From: Sipunculus nudus
Lineage: Eukaryota; Annelida; Sipuncula; Golfingiida; Sipunculidae
Reading direction: 5' to 3'
Length of the DNA: 64,000 nucleotides
Assembly (NCBI GenBank): GCA_026874595.1
Contig: CM049314.1
Location: 53,739,812 to 53,803,811 of the forward strand
Shown in pieces: positions 1 to 12,402 of the stretch. Under the pieces are notes generated by a model. The model made no database searches, was not told the DNA's origin, and saw only the letters and a list, made by a program, of their open reading frames with translations. Numbering within the stretch: position 1 is the first letter of the stretch; the number at the start of each line of letters is the position of its first letter. Made by a program: the position numbers and the translations under genes.

Positions 1-580
1 GTCAAACGAGTCTGGAGATATAAGCATTAATGTCTGCAGCGTGAACGTGAATGAAGCTGGCGCCACCTGTCATAAAATCAAGAAAGCTATCCAGGATGTA
101 TACGCATGCCGAATTACAGATAATTTGGTCAAACCACTGCAGAGATATGAGTGATTTTAACCCACAGCAGACAAACAGATGGACGCTGTGCAAAAATGGC
201 TCAGGTGGCGCCACCATTTTTGTGTATGTTATAAAGCTATCCAAGAGCTAGATTTGTGTAATTTTTCTTTTCCTGATTGGTCGAACGAGTCCGGAGATAT
301 AAGCATGGATGTCTACAGCGTGAACGTGAATGTAGGTGGCGCCACCTGTCATAAAATCAAGAAAGCTGTGCGGGATGTATACGCATGCTGAATTTCAGGT
401 AATATGGTCAAACCACTGCAGAGATATGAGTGATTTTAACCCAACGCAGACAAACAGATGGACGCTGTGCAAACATTATTGCAGGTGGCGCCACCTTTTT
501 TGTGTATATTATAAAGCTATCCAAGGGCTACATTTGTGTAAAAAAATTTTCCTGATCGGTCAAACGGTTCCCGAGATATG
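1..580. repeat. Dimeric tandem repeat, ~279 bp unit made of two ~140 bp halves
   Basis: Two full copies and the start of a third are visible (starts near 2, 281 and 560), so the array probably continues left of the window. Each 279 bp unit splits into two diverged halves of about 140 bp. Both halves open with a GTCRAAC...GAGATAT segment and carry the 12 bp palindrome GGTGGCGCCACC (or a close variant), followed by ATAAA(A/G) and an AAGCT stretch. This is a higher-order (dimer) organisation. The short ORFs across it follow the repeat period and show no protein features, so I do not call genes here. Confidence 0.85.
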
Positions 581-904
581 TGGGTTTATGTGTGGAAAGA
601 GACGCACAAAAGGACGCTGGGCAGAGACGTTAGGCACCAGTTCACAAGTGACCCGATAATTTGTATAAGTTTCGGAAAAATTCATCCGTCCAGTAGTCTC
701 AGAGGAGTTCTCCGGAAACGAACGCGGCGGCGGCGGCTGCGGCGGCGGAACCCGGTCAAAAACATAGTATCCGCAAAACTTCGTTTTGGTGGATACAATT
801 ACGTTTACAAGACCACTCTGGACATGTATCTAAGGCAATTCCAGTTTATAATTTTGCATAACATCCTTGCTGTTATTGAAAATCTAGTTTAAGGTTTAGG
901 AACG
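581..904. other. Unassigned stretch with a CGG/CTG-rich tract
   Basis: A GC-rich trinucleotide tract (CGG with one CTG, about 723-750) sits between the tandem array and the LINE remnant. An open frame of about 100 codons crosses it and is basic only because of the CGG run. I see no recognisable domain. Confidence 0.4.
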
Positions 905-1560
905 TCTTAATTTTTACTCAATGCAGTTCGAGTCCTATGATTGCGAGCTTCATTAACAAAATGAAAAATATCCCCTTGTTAACCAGGAACCATTAAGCAA
1001 ACACATTTATACTTTAGCGCACCAATAGACTATGTACAGCGTTGATGTACATTCATTCATCCCAGTTCATGCACTTGCATGCATCATGGAATTTACATTT
1101 CTGTCGTAGTTTTTGGCTATAATTCGGACAGCTCTGTTTTGTTTCTTTTGTACAATATCGTTAGTGGACCTAACGGAAAACCCCATGCAGATGCATAGGG
1201 CAAAGTCAATATGTGGTTGAATGACTGTCGCATAAACCTTGATCAATGATTGCAGAGAAAGAATTAGCATCTATTATCACCCTAAGTAAACTAGTCTCAT
1301 CAGAACAAGGTAAAGTGGAATCCAATATTGGGATCTTGAGTTTCTGATAGGCATACCTCATCTACAGTACGCTTTAATTTAATCTCAGCTTCATCAGTAT
1401 TTTCCCATGGCAATATACAGTGACATCATCTGTGTACATCACAATACCATCAGTATTTAGCATAGCTGGAACATCATTAATGTATATTAAAAACAGAATT
1501 GGTCCAAGAATCGTACATTGAGGGACACCTACTTTCACAACTGATAAATTATAATTGTAA
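905..1560 (-). pseudogene. CR1/Jockey-like non-LTR retrotransposon remnant, C-terminal half of the reverse transcriptase
   Basis: Read on the minus strand from 1560 down, the translation gives a GVPQ...ILGPILFLIYIND block followed by MYTDDVTVYC. These correspond to the RT motif before the catalytic centre and to the (Y/M)xDD box; here the usual ADD is TDD. The 67-codon frame at 1270-1067 gives the later QPHIDFALCICMG and QKKQNRAVRII segments, typical of the RT thumb in the CR1/Jockey/L2 group. A further downstream segment (LGWxxV-like, then RNHRTR) reads to about 905. Frameshifts and in-frame stops show it is dead. The 5' part and the endonuclease are missing. Confidence 0.82.
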
Positions 1561-4500
1561 TTTACTGTCTATAAACGATTATGAAGGTATGAATGAAACT
1601 AAGCCACCTTGTTACTAGCAAAACCAAATGTATGCATTTTTTCTAGAAATCTTTTATGATATATAGTAAAAAACGCGACTGTAACTTTTTCCTTTCCTTA
1701 TGTTTATTTATATAATATTTTAACATTTGCCAAGAGCAGTTACTGTTGGTCATCCGGGCACATATATAAAATGTATGGCGTTTTAAGTATATAAATATAA
1801 TCATGCTGCTCTATTCCCATGTTAAAATGAAACGGCCGGTTGTATTCGGATAACTGTATTTATTAAATCAGTCATACATCAAAATACCTGCATTGGTTCT
1901 ATTTCGGCCCCGAATTTCAACCCCCCCCCCCCCCCCCCCCCCCATCTTCAAATCCTGGATACGCCACTGTTCTCATGTCGTTAGTCAACGGTATAACTAT
2001 ATAGCTCACCAAAGTCACGCTTGATGCCAATATGAGAAGTTTTAAACAGTTTAGTAAACCAACTATATAAATTGTTAACCAAAACCTTTCCGATATTTTT
2101 ATATATTTGAAATGATGAAGGAATAAATATTCTTTAATTTTCAGGCTGTTAAAGGCGGGGCCGTGAGATTGAGGGGCCCATATGCAAATGTTACTTTTGC
2201 TTCTAGCTTAATCTGGCACTGAATAATATCCAGCTTTAAATGCAAATTGATATGGCTTATATTGCAAACACCTAGTGTAAAACGCCTGATGAGGCGAATC
2301 AGTACACATGTAATTGTCCGTGGATAAAAATGGGTTCAATTTATGAATAGACGTAAAATACTTTCTTTAATAGGTATAAATAGCTGTTCGAAGATCGTTT
2401 GTGAGACACATCTAAATTACATTCTACTATAAATAAAACTGAAGGTATCATAAAGTGCTCAGATGCTGTAGACGTGTATGATGGTCAAATTAACCCCACG
2501 TCGTATTTACTCGTATTCCTCGCGGTTGCCATGACACAAACGGCGAAAAGAACAACGGGTACATATAGCAATCAATGGAAACCAGGTGTTTTCACAAGAA
2601 TGTTTTATTTGACGGAACAAATGAAGTATGCGACCGTTTAGTACCCGAAATCAATCACACCCTTCTTTTTGACAAAATATATGCATAACAATTACAAGTT
2701 TACTTTATTGCATTTATCCTCTTAATACCAGCAATCCGTATCGAACTATGTTCATGCATGCTTAGAAACTGTTATATGGTAACTTATATGTAAAGTATGA
2801 TTTGCGTATTAGATAAAGTTAATTGTCAAAGGATATAATTATTGTTTCACTTCAGCTAAGCAGTTTGGCGTGTCAAGGATATGTGTTTGAGATTAAACTG
2901 TAATCCTGACAAACATGTACGCCACTTTAATGTGGTCAACAAGTATACACCAGCGATCGTGAGTTAATTATGCCTCAGGCCAGCCATGGTCACAGTTAGG
3001 TGTTTGTCCCAGTGACCGGGCGCGGTGCTCAAATATGACCGGTTTAGGGTAATATGCACTGGTCAGTGACTGTGCCGGCAGCCCGCACTGATCTATACTA
3101 GTACAAAGTGCATTCTGAAACCTTTATCTGAAAATTGACAATTGTGCTTTTACACTGGAAAAAAAACTTTTAATTCACTTTTTTGGTTATTTTGCATTAG
3201 TAGTATTATTATTATTATTAGCATTATACATTTGTTGCATGGTTTGCTGTGTAATATATGCGATTTTTTCAAAAAGTTTAACACATTATGTAATTACGTT
3301 AATAATCTTCAATTTTGTTGAAACGATTTATTGAAATAATTAATAAACCGCCCGAGCCGGTGCTCCCTAATAGACAGACGGCCGAGTATTGCACCGCGTC
3401 AGGACCAAACCGATACTCTGTGAGACCGGACCACTATTGGTTGGCTCGCACCATTAGTTATGGGTCGCAGGCAAATGTAGAACGATTAAATTTGTAGAGC
3501 CTCTTTATTGCACGCTTGGCTATATGCTCCCCAGGGAGAACTGAAAAACTATAAGAATGAGCAGGGTTAGAGAACCAAATGCAAGGTAGGATGACACTGA
3601 CATGGCCGGTTATATGAGGATGTAAACCCGCTATATATATCGTATTTTCCCTCCTTCATTCAGCTTTTTACCAGTCTAATTCATCATACAGAGTCAACTA
3701 TTATCCAACTATGTTCAAAGGCAAATTTTATCAGACATTTCCTCTTCATCTTTTGCATTGATGGATATTAAGGAATCCTTGTTATTATGATACAATCCAC
3801 TTAACATGGACAAGCCTGACTATACAAGCCTGACCGAACAAACATATGACGGATGTTTTTTGTTAGTTAAACTTAATATATGTTTTATTCTAAAATGAAT
3901 TTCATTTAATAATTCATAAACAAAAAGACAAATGGCACCTGCTCTCTAAATTGCTCAACACATCTGGGATACTTGCAGATAAAGCCATGTGACCATGAAG
4001 CTAATGGTATTGATCGTTTATCATACTTTATCTTACCTTCTGTATTTGTAAAGTCGGCCGTGTGTATCAAGTATTCCTCAGCTGCATATTCGAAATGACT
4101 CCTTGTAATGCCAGACTACCAGCACTGACAGGCTGGTCGGCGGATGTCGGCAGCGCCGAGAGATGTGCAGGGCTGCTGGAAGAAACCTGTCAGAGGAGCG
4201 TCCTTGGGCCGGGAAACGTGTTGAGATTCTGGCGGAATATTTCCGACTCTCAGAACGTTTTGTTTGTTTCTTACATGTGATGTAGTCGCGGCATCACGTT
4301 TCTTATCGCCATACAGGAGATTTATTAACATCAACACGTGTGTGTAGGAGTGCATGTGTTGACTACAACTCATTAAAGAACGACATAGATGTGAGGTACA
4401 CAGCCTGGTAGCAAATATCCCGATGACGCTAACTTGCACAATAAATTATCGTTTACAGAATTTAACAAAATCAGAATTTAATTAAAGCAGAAGTTTTAAA

Positions 4501-6230
4501 GTGGGAGAGGTTTATAGACGCTGAACTGAAACATGAGCCCATACAATAGATAATATACCTGCCTGGTAATATTGCTGTTAACAGTCTGAAACTTAGAAAA
4601 CGGGGTTTACAACTTGCAACATAGTTTGCGGTACCTAATGCCGGCGTCACATATCCGGCCGAGTGTTGAGCTCGCAAAGGAGTCGGACGAGCTCCGTTTT
4701 GGATATGTAACGGCCCCTTTATGGATACTTGTTCAGGTTTACCTCAATAATCTGGTTAGATATCATATATCCTGTACGGTTATGGTATATGAAACTCCAT
4801 CAGAACTGACTAAAACTAAAACGCATTTGATATAATGGAAATATACTCACTTCAGATATTAAGTAAAAGTTTAAATTAATATAAAATTCACCCACGCATG
4901 AACTCTTATCAAAACATACACTTAAAACTCTATCTCTTAACTCTATAAAATCCTGATTAAAATAAAATTATGTGTTGTTTTAAAATTATTTATCCTTACT
5001 TAGCACGGCTCATAATTACAACACAGACTGGTTGCGAAATAGACACGCAAATAAAGGTATCAATGATGCATATTTATTACGTTATTATATTTAGTAATTA
5101 TTCTTTTTTTTGGTAGTTAGAATATAATATTTTGAATTGTGTTATGTAATGAACCCATATCATTTTCTCAATTATTTCCATATAGCTATCTGTCACTAAA
5201 AAAATAAAACTGATGATATGTAAATGACCTTTCCTTAGCATGACCAGTATCACTGTTTATGTAGAAAATAAATCCAAGGATTGAGAGTTACACACTACAT
5301 TTTTTCATTCCATTGCACATTATTCCTGAAACAAGTGACCCCTGGACAATGACGCTCAGTACTATTAGTGACATTATAGCCGTTATTCAAAATTAAAAAA
5401 AAACTGTTTGCTTACGTTGTGCTAGCTTTAGAGGATGTTAGGAATACGTCTGGTTAAAGGTCATGATTTAATGGTAGAATGCAAAATACGCAGGTTCGGC
5501 TAAAATTCGGACAGGGCGCTTTTTATCAGTATCCATTGTACTTTCATAAAGATGCAGAACACGTGAGCAGTCTGATGGTCAACATGTATGGCAATACATT
5601 AGACTGAGTGATATATTGTATGACTTTATCTTAATGAATCGGTCAAATTGAAATTTCACATTTGTTTTACACATAGTTGAAGAAACGCTTCTCTAGATAT
5701 AGTGCAAACATTGAATTCTGAACGGAAATTGATTGGACAGATAACACTATATCAGGTTCAAACTGTGGCATGGGTGACAGTTGTTATTCAAAAATTAGGT
5801 TTTGTTTTGTTTTCAAGTACTGACTTAGAATGGACGGATCATAGTGAACTATAAACTTTGATAGTGGCAATTTTAAAAATGTAATGATTTGTCAGTTTTC
5901 TTAAAATATTGCCTTGTGACAGGGATATTGGAGTTAGTTTTACTAATATTTTTGTTTTGTGATTCCGTGGAAAAATTAAGATTTATCGTTTAAAACATTC
6001 AGAAGAGTCTGTAAAGGTGTTCATGATCGTGTTTTCGTCACGGATAACTGATGAACACAGGTGATGAAAAAATACAGGCTGACGCTCCCTCCACTAACAA
6101 AACAGCCGGGTCGTTAGTATGTGGTAATATTTAGTGAAAATGTATGACAACAAGACGGAGGACTCTTTATTCTCCCTCCATCTCATTCCTTGACAACTTT
6201 GTTAATCTGGTATATTAAAATTACAAATTA
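1561..6230. other. AT-rich non-coding stretch; nothing recognised
   Basis: I found no convincing gene. It contains a pure C run (about 1920-1943) directly followed by a sequence resembling the reverse complement of the CAGTGGCGTAGCCAGGATT type of repeat end (1949-1970). A more GC-rich block lies at about 4095-4275, where a plus-strand frame is open for 72 codons, but I recognise no protein and no clean splice sites. The rest is low-complexity AT-rich DNA. Confidence 0.5.
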
Positions 6231-6261
6231 ATGAAACTAATGTTTATTTATTTTGTTATGG

Positions 6262-6300
6262 TCAGGGGGGTAGCCAGGATTCATGAAAGGGGGTGCCTGG
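6262..6300 (+). repeat. Single end of a CAGGGGCGTAGCC-type repeat
   Basis: CAGGGGGGTAGCCAGGATT at about 6264-6282 differs by one base from the left terminus of the MITE at 37273-37698. No matching right end was found nearby, so this is probably a truncated copy. Confidence 0.5.
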
Positions 6301-6330
6301 ATGCAGCAGCATATCTGCTGACCAAAGAGT

Positions 6331-6381
6331 GCACACACACACATACACACATGCACACACACACACACACCATCACACACA

Positions 6382-6419
<38 letters not shown>

Positions 6420-6421
6420 TA
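6331..6421. repeat. Compound (CA)n/(CT)n microsatellite
   Basis: CA dinucleotides with a central CTCTCTCTCT block. The open frames across it on both strands are repeat artefacts. Confidence 0.95.
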
Positions 6422-6720
6422 CGTGTTTCATATCAAACGGGGACAATGGTCTTAACATTTACAAACGGGGACTTATTTTTAGTTTGACATAGACAACAAT
6501 TAATTACTGACAGCCAGACAGAGCTTCGGGGATGCATGTGATAATCTTTTTTACCGCCAGAGTTATTTTTAATGCATTTTTAAGTCAAACTGGGGACATG
6601 AAGACACACACTTTGACTGCCTTTAATTGGGTATCGTTTCATAAAAGAAAGTTGTTTTATTCACCTTCCGATCCAGTCGGTTGGTATGTCGTGTCACTAA
6701 TGAGTCAATCGATGTGTGTG

Positions 6721-6723
<3 letters not shown>

Positions 6724-6766
<43 letters not shown>
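6724..6766. repeat. (TA)n microsatellite
   Basis: Uninterrupted TA dinucleotides of about 43 bp. Confidence 0.97.
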
Positions 6767-6768
<2 letters not shown>

Positions 6769-6769
6769 A

Positions 6770-7916
6770 AGGCTTAACGTTTACTTCATGTGCGCGGTCC
6801 TTATTAGAGTTTTTGTATGGTACGGCTACTTTCTCGGCAACTCTGTTGTGTAGAGTGTTTAGATTTGCGTTATTTTTTTTTTGAGGAAAAAATAGCGCCA
6901 ACGCTCCTCGCTCACGTGACTGATCCAGAGCTTGTTCTGAGTGTTATGCCGATTGTCAGCCGAGTTCCACAGGGTATTGCATATATAAACTGCATACGCA
7001 GGCAGGTCTTTCCGTTGTCCTGGATAGTGAGTTGTCCGCTATACTGAGTTTATGTTAAACATTATATATAGGCAAATTTGAAGAGACTGAGGTTAAGTGT
7101 CCGCTTGAATGAGTTGTCCGCCTTAATGAAGGAAGGATTTTCACTGTGTCAGTGTGTCAGCAGTTACAAAAATAAGACCCGTAATCCGTTTTCGTATTAT
7201 TTAGGTTGCTGTACAGGGTTTCATTTACATTTATTGCTATAACCAAAGTACAAATTTAATTCGATGGTAGCTTTCTTTGCATATTAAATTTGCATACATA
7301 ATAGAAGCCAGTTAATCAATGAAAATATATAGAATTTGCATAAATTTTGAAAATAATAAATCAAATTATTCAAAACTGATATACAGTTTGTACCCAACAA
7401 AGATCCCCATGTGATTTCCTACTATTTCGTTTTTGTTTCATCTTTCTATGTGCACAATCAAAAGAGTTATGGCTATTTCTTTAAATTAAAGCATGTCATT
7501 TAAACTTTCAGTGGTTACAATTGAAACTACAACCTGTTTTTTTTTTCGTGAAGAGGAATAGTACCCCATCAAGGAAAACCAGGATGTGTTTTGTTATACC
7601 TTCGCTTGGGGTATGAGCCCAAATCCCCTCTCCGCCGCAGGTCTAATAGTGAATAGGTTGGCCAACTGGTTCTTCGAGCGGGTCGGTCGTGCATGGATGG
7701 CCGCTCACTCCCACACACACAGCTGCGGTTTAAATGTCCAAAATTGGGACTGGCCCCGATTTAGCTGATATCGCAGGAGAACAATCCATTTTCAATGAGA
7801 AAGCCATTGTTATTTTTTCTAACCAGGGACGTCCCCGGTTGCAGGTTGGTCTACATTTAGAAGGTGTGAGTTCAGAATAAAGTCCCCGGTTGAAACAATA
7901 CTCACAAGCCCATCCT
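6770..7916. other. Unassigned AT-rich stretch
   Basis: No gene recognised. A GC-richer block at about 7600-7770 has no recognisable product. GTCCCCGGTT-like blocks around 7828 and 7885 suggest a degraded repeat. Confidence 0.4.
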
Positions 7917-8003
7917 CAAACACACACACACACACCCTCACACACACACACACACGCACACACACACCTCACACTCACACACATATATATATATATATAT
8001 ATA
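7917..8003. repeat. Compound (CA)n-(TA)n microsatellite
   Basis: CA repeats with CTC interruptions run directly into a TA tract. Confidence 0.95.
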
Positions 8004-8810
8004 CATGCGCGTGTGTATATGAATCAACTAACTTCAATATCCTTGTAACATTTTAAATAAACGAAAAAGAGTTTAGGTTCACTTATTAATCATTTGTTAC
8101 CTGTAGATGAAAGTGTACACAAATGAAACATATCGTGATTAAGATTAAAAATAACTGTCATACTTTAAACCTCTTAGCAGATATTAAGTGTCTGGGAAGT
8201 TTTCCCTCTATATCATAAGTAAGGTAGGATGGCTACGCCCATGCTTTCCAGAATGACAGACAGGAGGATTTTGCTACTTATTTTAGGCAAGATAACATAC
8301 TTCATATACAATTTAGACGACACCACCAGCATGAAAAATAACAGACTATGTAGTCCGTAAATAAATCCTTACCGTAAGATAGCACAAAAATCATGTTGAA
8401 AGGTTTTAGAAATGAAGCGATTTTCTGTGTTTTACAGTGGTACAGGCATTCTGAAGATAAAAATAACACGCATACACACACATATATGGCCATGCCGCAA
8501 GCTGCGTCCTGCTATTAACTAATGGCTTTCTGGTTCTTTCTGTTATATATCTGACGAGGGTATTCCTTTGATCGCATGTAAAATCTGAAACATAAACGGA
8601 AGTCTATTGTAAATGGTGGAAAGTTACGAAAGATGGACAGCTTCAATAAGCTTATAAGCTACAATTATCAAGCGGAGAAATGAGATTTGAATAAAAATAC
8701 CCTGACCAATACAACTGCTTTAACAATGCGAATTGACAAATGGATCAAACTTTTACCACTAATAGTATATTTGATTGATGTGACATTGATAGACCATTGT
8801 TGATACTGAC

Positions 8811-8922
8811 CTCCCTGGCCGCCCTCTCCCCCGCCTGTATGGCGCCCTCCATGTACCCCGCCCACTCCGTCGCTGTCTCTGTACCGGCGAAGTAGGTCCG
8901 CATGTAGGGTCGTTTTAGTTCT
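8811..8922 (-). CDS. MAO: MAO exon with the [15 protein letters not shown] motif
   Basis: 112 bp, phase 2 to 0. Acceptor CCTATAG|A, donor GAG|GTCAGT. The translation [20 protein letters not shown] followed by [10 protein letters not shown] is almost identical to vertebrate MAO ([28 protein letters not shown]). The Tyr in GYMEG matches Tyr444/Tyr435, the second wall of the aromatic cage, and is conserved. No further exon was recognised between here and position 1. Confidence 0.97.
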
Positions 8923-8987
8923 CTATAGGCACATACATGCACATAGTTAAGCCTTATAATTAACCGAATGTCTATGGTTTCTTCGCA

Positions 8988-8988
8988 C

Positions 8989-9058
<70 letters not shown>
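8988..9058. repeat. (TA)n microsatellite
   Basis: About 70 bp of TA with one TG interruption, in the intron just upstream of the 112 bp MAO exon. Confidence 0.97.
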
Positions 9059-9060
<2 letters not shown>

Positions 9061-9223
9061 GTACGCTTGTGTGTAAGTGATGAAAATAGTTGTGTCTTTT
9101 TAAATGCCAGACCTGCGTTTAACATGGTTTAATGCGAAAACAACATTCAAACTTGAATAATACAATCAGTTGAGATACAAAAGAGAAAACGATTATTTCT
9201 GGTGGTATGTCCTTTAACCTAGT

Positions 9224-10002
9224 TGTTAAAGGTGCTCCTTTATTGTGTGACACGGGCGTAACTCGTGTTGTGGCGCCCTCGCCGGGCCGTTTGTTACATT
9301 CTATGTTTAATCCGTACTGGTTGAACTCTCGTTGTCATGTTAACCTTGGGTTTTCACGCCTGGCCAAGGTCACGTGATGAACCTGGTATGTAGAGGAACA
9401 CAGCGCTGTTTTTCTAGAGAATTCCTGAAACGCGTGTTTACTGTGTTGTGCAAGATCTTATAGACTGTTCGAGAAGTGGAAAATTCTCGGCTTGGAGTGT
9501 GAAGGTATATAAAGGGGCTGTGTTTTAGAGCCAGGCAGAGAGCAGGGAAGATTCCAGCGGACGCAGAAGCGTGTGTGTCGCTTTGTGGGACCTTATCCGA
9601 CGTGTGCGGCAATTATAGATTTTGGACTTTTGGACTTCAGTTTACTTTCTGGATTGTTACAAGAGCTTTGCACTGGACTGTCATTCTCCGAGAGTATACA
9701 TTTAAAGAACGTATCGTTGTGACGGTGTTGGTATCCAGGTACTGTGCATATTATTTTCTGTGTGATTGTATTGAATTGTTGTTATACCGCTGTTTTACTG
9801 TATAATTGTATTCATTTAGTGTATTGTAATGTTAAGGTTGTTTTAAGAATAAATAATAGTTATTTGTTAACAAAAAAAAACACTTACTTCTTTATTCATT
9901 CCCCTAGACATTTTCACGCTGCCTAGTGTTGCAGAATCTGAATTTTTTTATCTCCATTACAAAATTTGTGTTCATCACGAATACGTGATCTGTTCCGTAA
10001 CA
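9224..10002 (+). mobile_element. Solo LTR of the GMR1-like retroelement family
   Basis: A single LTR of about 779 bp starts TGTTAAAGG and ends CCGTAACA, flanked by a 4 bp duplication TAGT (9220-9223 and 10003-10006). It matches in inverted orientation the LTR at 22989-23815, including the segments around GTTGAACTCTCG, the GTGTTTTAGAGCC block, the TTGTTTTAAGAATAAA block and the GATCTGTT...CCGTAACA end. A TATA box (TATATAAAG, 9506-9514) and an AATAAA signal near 9848 are visible, as expected for the U3 and R regions. Recombination between two LTRs is the usual source of such a solo copy. Confidence 0.88.
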
Positions 10003-10289
10003 TAGTTAATTATTAATGACAAGGTTATCATTTATACCATACAATGCTACATTTGTTCATCTTTTCAAGCAACGAGTTTTGCTTATGTTATGTTCTTTTC
10101 TCTTTCTTCTTGTTTCTCTGTTTGCTTGTAAACGCATTCTATTTAAAAAACATAAAGCTAAATTTAACAGAAGTTTTGTTATAAGTGGCTTAGCTTAATT
10201 TTATCAAAGAAGAAATAAATTTTGGTGAAAGTCTGGATGTTAATTATGTTAGCAATTAAATATATGGGACATTTACGACTAGTCATCGT

Positions 10290-11130
10290 TTGATTGTTTG
10301 TCCACAACATATCTCCAAGCGCTCGCAATTCAGTCCAATTTCAGTCCAGTTGTGTGGAAGGATTGACAATTTGTCACGGATAGGTTATTTTTTTGGGGTC
10401 AGCCGCTGGCGGAGGTTTGCGCTCTGTGAATGGTTTCTCTTTGCAACTCCTATAATGGCTCTGGAGATAATGCATGGGAAAAGAAATCCGAGATCACTGC
10501 CTGGTGCGATACTTTATTTCTGATCGGTCTAAAATTCAATAGCGCATATGCTCCCATTTTGGCCACGTTTCCGTTTGTCCATCAATTTTCTCAAACATGC
10601 GTTAAGGGAGAAATTTCAAACTTGGTCAAACTTTTATGCATATGAGGCCATGGCAAAAAGGGGGCGTTGCAGAAGGAAAAGTATGAAATGCCATTTTGTG
10701 TATATCTCAATTGCTATAACCAAAATATCACACTTTTCAAGACTTCATTTGACAACAGGATCCAAGAATTTTCTTTATGATGACAGGCGGCCTCGCCATG
10801 GTTACCATTTTTACGTACTTCGGGATAAAAGTTGTTAAACTTGAAAATATTGAGCCTTATTTTCAATAACGGTCACTTTTCATGCTAGAGAGGCTGAATT
10901 TTCTGCATTTGATAAGCTCTTAGGGACTCAACTTCAAATCTGGTCAAATCTCACGTCTATTGTCAAACGAGAATAAGCGAAATTTCACGAAATTCCTTGT
11001 AACTAGGTCACTTTTTTACCTAGAGAGATGAGGTTTTCTGGTCTGGGTAGCATTCGGCTGTAATCTCTACTCAGTTTTGTCCAATCTCACCCAATTTGCC
11101 AATAAACGAGAATGCTATGGTATCTATCTG
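10290..11130. repeat. Degenerate tandem repeat, ~135 bp units
   Basis: Two neighbouring units are easy to align. They start GGTCACTTTT at about 10871 and 11007; each continues with TAGAGAG, a TTTTCTG segment, then GTC(C/A)AATCTCAC and AAACGAGAAT. More degraded sequence of the same flavour (TTGGTCAAAC, AACTTCAAAT) extends left to about 10290. Open frames here change with the units and look fortuitous. Confidence 0.6.
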
Positions 11131-11305
11131 CTGGACTGGGTTGGCGACTATATAATTATAACATCTTGGTGATGGTAGGTATGTGTGTGTCCAGTCTTCT
11201 CTTCATCTCCTTGTTGCCTTGTCAGCCGCTGTCATGCGGTGAGAGTGAGTGAAGTAAGATCATCTTTAATTTATAATTATTTGATGTTCAGATTACAATG
11301 CTTAC

Positions 11306-11403
11306 CTTCCATACCGCGTGAGCACACCTGGTGCGAAAACACTGGTGAAACACCCGCCGCTGTACTGCTCCGCCATCCAGTTTAGTTCCTCGTAGTGCGT
11401 CGG
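11306..11403 (-). CDS. MAO: MAO exon carrying the covalent FAD cysteine
   Basis: 98 bp, phase 0 to 2. Acceptor GCTAACAG|C, donor GGAAG|GTAAGC. The translation [20 protein letters not shown] contains the SGGC pentapeptide region whose Cys forms the 8-alpha-thioether to FAD (Cys406 in MAO-A, Cys397 in MAO-B). The residue after it is Phe. Human enzymes have Tyr407/Tyr398 there, half of the aromatic cage that positions the amine. Confidence 0.97.
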
Positions 11404-11634
11404 CTGTTAGCAAACAAGGAACATTATACACGATGACCTTGGACTAACAAAAGCTCGTAATACAAAAAAATAGATCTTGGAACAGAACGGCCAAAACAGA
11501 ACACAATGGAAATTGCTATATTGATTGATTGATTGATTCTTTATTTCCTTCACGGCAAGAAGAGAGTAAAACTATTCTGTACATATAAGGTACAAAATAC
11601 ATGCACCATGAGGGTGCATACAAGCCCTCAGTAC

Positions 11635-11692
11635 CTTTTTCATTTCCTCACACTGGAATTCCTCGGCATATTGGTCAGCGATTAACCTCATC
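11635..11692 (-). CDS. MAO: MAO 58 bp exon
   Basis: 58 bp, phase 2 to 0. Acceptor TTTTTTTGTAG|G, donor AAG|GTACTG. Translation MRLIADQYAEEFQCEEMKK, corresponding to the KKLCELYAKVLGSEEAL helix of vertebrate MAO. The first codon is completed by the AG from the previous exon. It is only about 120 bp from the upstream exon. Confidence 0.9.
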
Positions 11693-11810
11693 CTACAAAA
11701 AAAGTAAACAGCGATCGTAGAGAATGCGTACATCATCACACGTGCAACACACATCTTCGGGCTCACCAACCATAACGTGCATTTTTCAGATTTTGTCGTT
11801 CTGTACCAAC

Positions 11811-11955
11811 CTTTGTTCCTTTGTTAAATCCGAGAACTGCCGCGCGTTGTCGCCTACAATGAAGCCGACGATACAGGGGAACGTCCCGTCCGGCTTGGTG
11901 TCGTCCAGACAGGTAGACACTGGGGATCCGTCCGTCATCACCTCTCCACTCAGAC
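11811..11955 (-). CDS. MAO: MAO exon with the LDDTKP motif
   Basis: 145 bp, phase 1 to 2. Acceptor TTCTCCAG|G, donor AAAG|GTTGGT. The translation includes SPVSTCLDDTKPDGTFPCIV and then GFIVGDNARQFSDLTKEQ, closely matching the vertebrate TLDDTKPxG...IMGFI region. Thr occupies the position of Ile335 in MAO-A and Tyr326 in MAO-B, the residue that separates the substrate preferences of those enzymes. The exon is separated from its upstream neighbour by an intron of about 6.5 kb holding the dead Ty3/gypsy element. Confidence 0.95.
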
Positions 11956-12402
11956 CTGGAGAATGATGACAAACCATGTCACATGATATCCAATGACGCA
12001 ACACTACCGTGTCAAGGCAGGGATGCTAAAATGACGATAGAACCAAAAAATATTCAGGTTGGCTTAGTCTGTTGCTCTTGTCATGAGGTAGCAGGACTTT
12101 CCCTATGATCTGTCTTTGTTTCAATTTTCCTTATTAATGAATAATCTGCTCCTTTGGGACCCCTTGATTCTCATTTAGACAGGCGGAAATGCCAATAAAA
12201 ATGTTACACTCAAATATTGTCATATGAAATTGAAAATGAGAATTAGTGATCAGAAGAAATTTAATGAATGATAATGTTTATGGATAAGAAGGGAAATACA
12301 AAAAAAGAACACTTCACAGAAAAAGTTTATAAAAAAGAGAGTTTACAACTTGCACATAAAGAATATAGTTGCCTGATGGTTGCTTGATTGATGGTAAGAC
12401 TG

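Noticed and set aside
2280-2330. CTGATGAGGCGAA resembling a hammerhead ribozyme core
   Set aside because: The second conserved box (GAAA) and the required stems are not present; only the CTGATGA heptamer fits.
4095-4440. GC-richer block as a possible C-terminal MAO exon
   Set aside because: No frame on the minus strand matches the MAO tail, and no acceptor with a pyrimidine tract precedes it.
6237-6458. Cys/Val- and His/Thr-rich ORFs
   Set aside because: Direct translations of the (CA)n/(CT)n microsatellite.
8668-9125. Glycine-rich and Tyr/Ile-repeat open frames around the MAO exon
   Set aside because: Shadow frames; one is read-through of the exon into the intron and the (TA)n tract.
9370-9926. 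Small ORFs at 9370-9926
   Set aside because: They lie within the solo LTR and have no counterpart in the LTR at 22989-23815.
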